DNA from: Deinococcus apachensis DSM 19763
GTDB taxonomy: Bacteria; Deinococcota; Deinococci; Deinococcales; Deinococcaceae
Reading direction: 5' to 3'
Assembly (NCBI RefSeq): GCF_000381345.1
Contig: NZ_KB906412.1
Coordinates: forward strand, 43,504 to 107,503
Length of the DNA: 64,000 nucleotides
Shown here one piece after another: positions 62,371 to 64,000 of the stretch. Position 1 is the stretch's first letter, and each line of letters starts with the position of its first letter. The notes beneath the pieces are model-generated. The model worked only from the letters and a program-made list of their open reading frames with translations. It ran no database searches and was not told the DNA's origin. The position numbers and the translations under genes are program-made.

Positions 62371-63402
62371 ATGGCGCCCCACTTCGTCCGTCCACCCCGT
62401 CTCCTGCCCGGTTCGCGTGTGGCGGCCCTCAGCCTGTCGAGCGGCTTCGTGGCGGAGGTGACGGGCCGTTACCACGCCGGGGTCCGGCAGGTCGCCGGGG
62501 CGTTCGGCTGGGAGGTCATGCCCGCCCCAAACGCCCTGCGCGGTTCTGAATATCTGGACCGGAACCCGCAGGCCCGTGCCGACGACCTGCACTGGGCGCT
62601 GGGGAACCCAGAGATTCACGGCATGGTGAGCATCATCGGTGGGGACGACAGCGTGCGGCTGCTGCCCTTCCTCGACCTGGGGCTCATCCGCGCCCATCCC
62701 AAGGTGTTTCTGGGCTTCAGCGACTCCACGGTCACCCTGAGTCAGTTCCTGCGCGCGGGCGTGATGGCCTATCACGGGCCTGCCCTGCTCACCGACCTCG
62801 CCGAGAACGGCGGGATTCACCGCTTTGTGGCCGAGGGGGTGCGGCGGGCGGTAGTGGACGAGCCGCGCCCCTTCGACCTGCGGCCTGCCCCCGAGTGGAC
62901 TGAGTTCCGGCAGGACTGGGCCGACGAGACGCTCCAGGAGTTCCGCCGCCCCTTCCAGCGCGGGGACGGCTGGGTGTGGCTCCAGGGGGAGGCGGCTGCC
63001 GAGGGGCACCTGATGGGCGGCTGCCTGGAGGTGCTCGACATGTTGAACGGCACCCCCGGCTGGCCCAGCCCTGGCGTGTGGGACGGCGCCGTGCTCGCAT
63101 TGGAAACGAGCGAGGACGTGCCGCCGCCCGCGCAGGTGGGGTACTGGTTGCGGAACTACGCGGCCCAGGGCATCCTTCCGCGCGCCGCCGGTCTCCTCCT
63201 GGCCCGGCCCCGCGGGTACACGCCCGAGATGGTGGAAAGCCTCTATACCTGGGTGCGGCGCGTGCTGGCCGAGTGCGGGCGCCCGGAGATGCCGGTGGTC
63301 GCCAACGTGGACTTCGGGCACACCAGCCCGCAGCTCACACTGCCGCTGGGGGGTCAGGCCCGGCTCGACCCCGTCACCCGGCGGGTAATGGTGACCCCCT
63401 AA
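62371..63402 (+). CDS. S66-family LD-carboxypeptidase / MccF-like peptidase
   Basis: 343 residues. GSRVAALSLSSGF opening, nucleophile Ser in FLGFSDSTVTL, Glu in MGGCLEVLDML and His in ANVDFGHTSPQ form the Ser-Glu-His triad. Family members cleave murein tetrapeptides (cytosolic recycling) or detoxify microcin C. The stop TAA coincides with the left end of the IS630-like element. Confidence 0.88.
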   Translation: MAPHFVRPPRLLPGSRVAALSLSSGFVAEVTGRYHAGVRQVAGAFGWEVMPAPNALRGSEYLDRNPQARADDLHWALGNPEIHGMVSIIGGDDSVRLLPFLDLGLIRAHPKVFLGFSDSTVTLSQFLRAGVMAYHGPALLTDLAENGGIHRFVAEGVRRAVVDEPRPFDLRPAPEWTEFRQDWADETLQEFRRPFQRGDGWVWLQGEAAAEGHLMGGCLEVLDMLNGTPGWPSPGVWDGAVLALETSEDVPPPAQVGYWLRNYAAQGILPRAAGLLLARPRGYTPEMVESLYTWVRRVLAECGRPEMPVVANVDFGHTSPQLTLPLGGQARLDPVTRRVMVTP

Positions 63403-63465
63403 TGGGCTGTCAGGAAAGGTGTGTCAGGGGCTACCTCCGGGAGCTGGGCGGTTCTACTGTGGGGT

Positions 63466-63906
63466 ATGAAGTACCTCGTGCAGTTGAAGGACGAGGAACG
63501 GACGCAGCTCCAGGCGCTCCTCAAGGTGGGCAGTGCCCCCACCCGCAGACTCACCCATGCCCGCATCCTCCTCAAAGCGGATCGGCAGGGAGCCGGACTG
63601 TACGACAAACTCATCGCCCAGGCCCTGGACGTCAACCCTCGAACGGTCCTACGTGTGCGACAACGCTACGTGCTGGAGGGTCTGGAAGCTGCACTCGATC
63701 ACCTGCGACCCCAACGCTTCAAACCGAAGAAACTCGACGAGCGCACCGAAGCGCACCTCATCGCGCTGGCGTGCAGTGCGGTGCCCGAGTCCCTCAGGCA
63801 CAAGACCTGGACCTTGCGCCTCCTGGCCGACCAAATGGTCGAACTCGGTCACGTGGACGCCATCTCCCATGAAACGGTGCGGCTATACCTCAAAAAAACA
63901 TCCTGA
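63466..63906 (+). CDS. IS630-family transposase, first frame
   Basis: 146 residues, N-terminal HTH DNA-binding part: TRRLTHARILLKADRQG, YDKLIAQALDVNPRTVLRVRQRY, WTLRLLADQMVELG and ISHETVRLYLKK, the standard IS630 series. Ends shortly after the A7 run; full transposase needs a -1 shift. Confidence 0.85.
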   Translation: MKYLVQLKDEERTQLQALLKVGSAPTRRLTHARILLKADRQGAGLYDKLIAQALDVNPRTVLRVRQRYVLEGLEAALDHLRPQRFKPKKLDERTEAHLIALACSAVPESLRHKTWTLRLLADQMVELGHVDAISHETVRLYLKKTS

Positions 63907-64000
63907 AACCGCACCTGCACGAACAATGGGTCATTCCGCCTGAGCACAACGGCGCCTTCGTCGCTGCGATGGAGGACGTCCTGGACCTGTACGCCCGCAA
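63897..64000 (+). CDS. IS630-family transposase, second frame (partial)
   Basis: Read after a -1 slip on the seven A at 63892-63898: NILKPHLHEQWVIP, PEHNGAFVAAMEDVLDLYAR, the start of the DDE catalytic half. It runs off the window end. Confidence 0.75.

Larger units (their letters stand above)
63402..64000 (+). mobile_element. IS630-family element, right part outside the window
   Basis: Transposase in two overlapping frames with an A7 slip site. The left boundary appears just after a TA at 63400-63401, the IS630 target dinucleotide. The right end and TA copy are beyond the window. Confidence 0.75.

Overview
The window reads as a piece of a Deinococcus main chromosome around the replication origin. 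This is inferred from the GC-rich, densely packed genes, the DnaA, DnaN and enolase sequences, two bacillithiol genes (bshB1 and a ypdA-type reductase), and the many start codons that sit 5-8 bases after a -10-like hexamer, the leaderless layout typical of deinococci. No tRNA, rRNA or CRISPR array was seen.

1-12.2 kb: VOC proteins, an AlkA-like HhH-GPD protein, a bacterial Hen1 RNA 2'-O-methyltransferase without an adjacent Pnkp, a cyclodeaminase-like protein, two MFS transporters (one divergent from a winged-helix regulator), bshB1, a UDG-superfamily protein, fumC, ypdA and a VanW-domain protein. 12.2-16.8 kb: a minus-strand cluster mnmG - LAGLIDADG-like ORF - rsmG - parA - parB with three parS-like sites. 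16.9-21 kb: a branched-chain 2-oxo-acid dehydrogenase operon (E1alpha, E1beta, small membrane protein, E2) behind a palindromic operator candidate. 21-27.2 kb: a two-component system with a secreted protein, dprA, several small proteins and an SDR epimerase.

27.2-33.3 kb: dnaA - oriC - dnaN - eno - pyk. oriC holds six exact DnaA boxes and a CTA-repeat DnaA-trio. Two further DnaA-box clusters lie in convergent gaps at 33.2 and 39.5 kb. 33.3-43.2 kb: tyrS with an attenuator-like hairpin, MOSC, YqhA, TrmK-like, GNAT, nitrilase-type and phosphomutase-like genes, trpF, and a PAS-GGDEF-EAL protein.

43.2-51.6 kb: cobalamin genes on the minus strand (cobT, cobU, cbiA; separately cobS, cobC and a DtxR/MntR repressor). 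A cobalamin riboswitch lies at 47.14-47.31 kb on the same strand, but a VapBC-type pair sits between it and cbiA. A MATE pump and exodeoxyribonuclease III are interleaved. 52-64 kb: ECF sigma factor with a small membrane partner, a frameshifted GNAT gene, transketolase, an SDR, a two-domain siroheme-decarboxylase-like protein, an Lrp-type ligand domain, gmk, a macro-domain protein, an S66 peptidase and an IS630-type element cut by the window end.

The most unusual signal is a three-copy intergenic element (about 5.5, 36.6 and 62.3 kb) in which a near-consensus promoter (TTGACT, 17 bp, TATATT or TATCCT) runs directly into an intrinsic-terminator hairpin, predicting a transcript of only about 30-40 nt.
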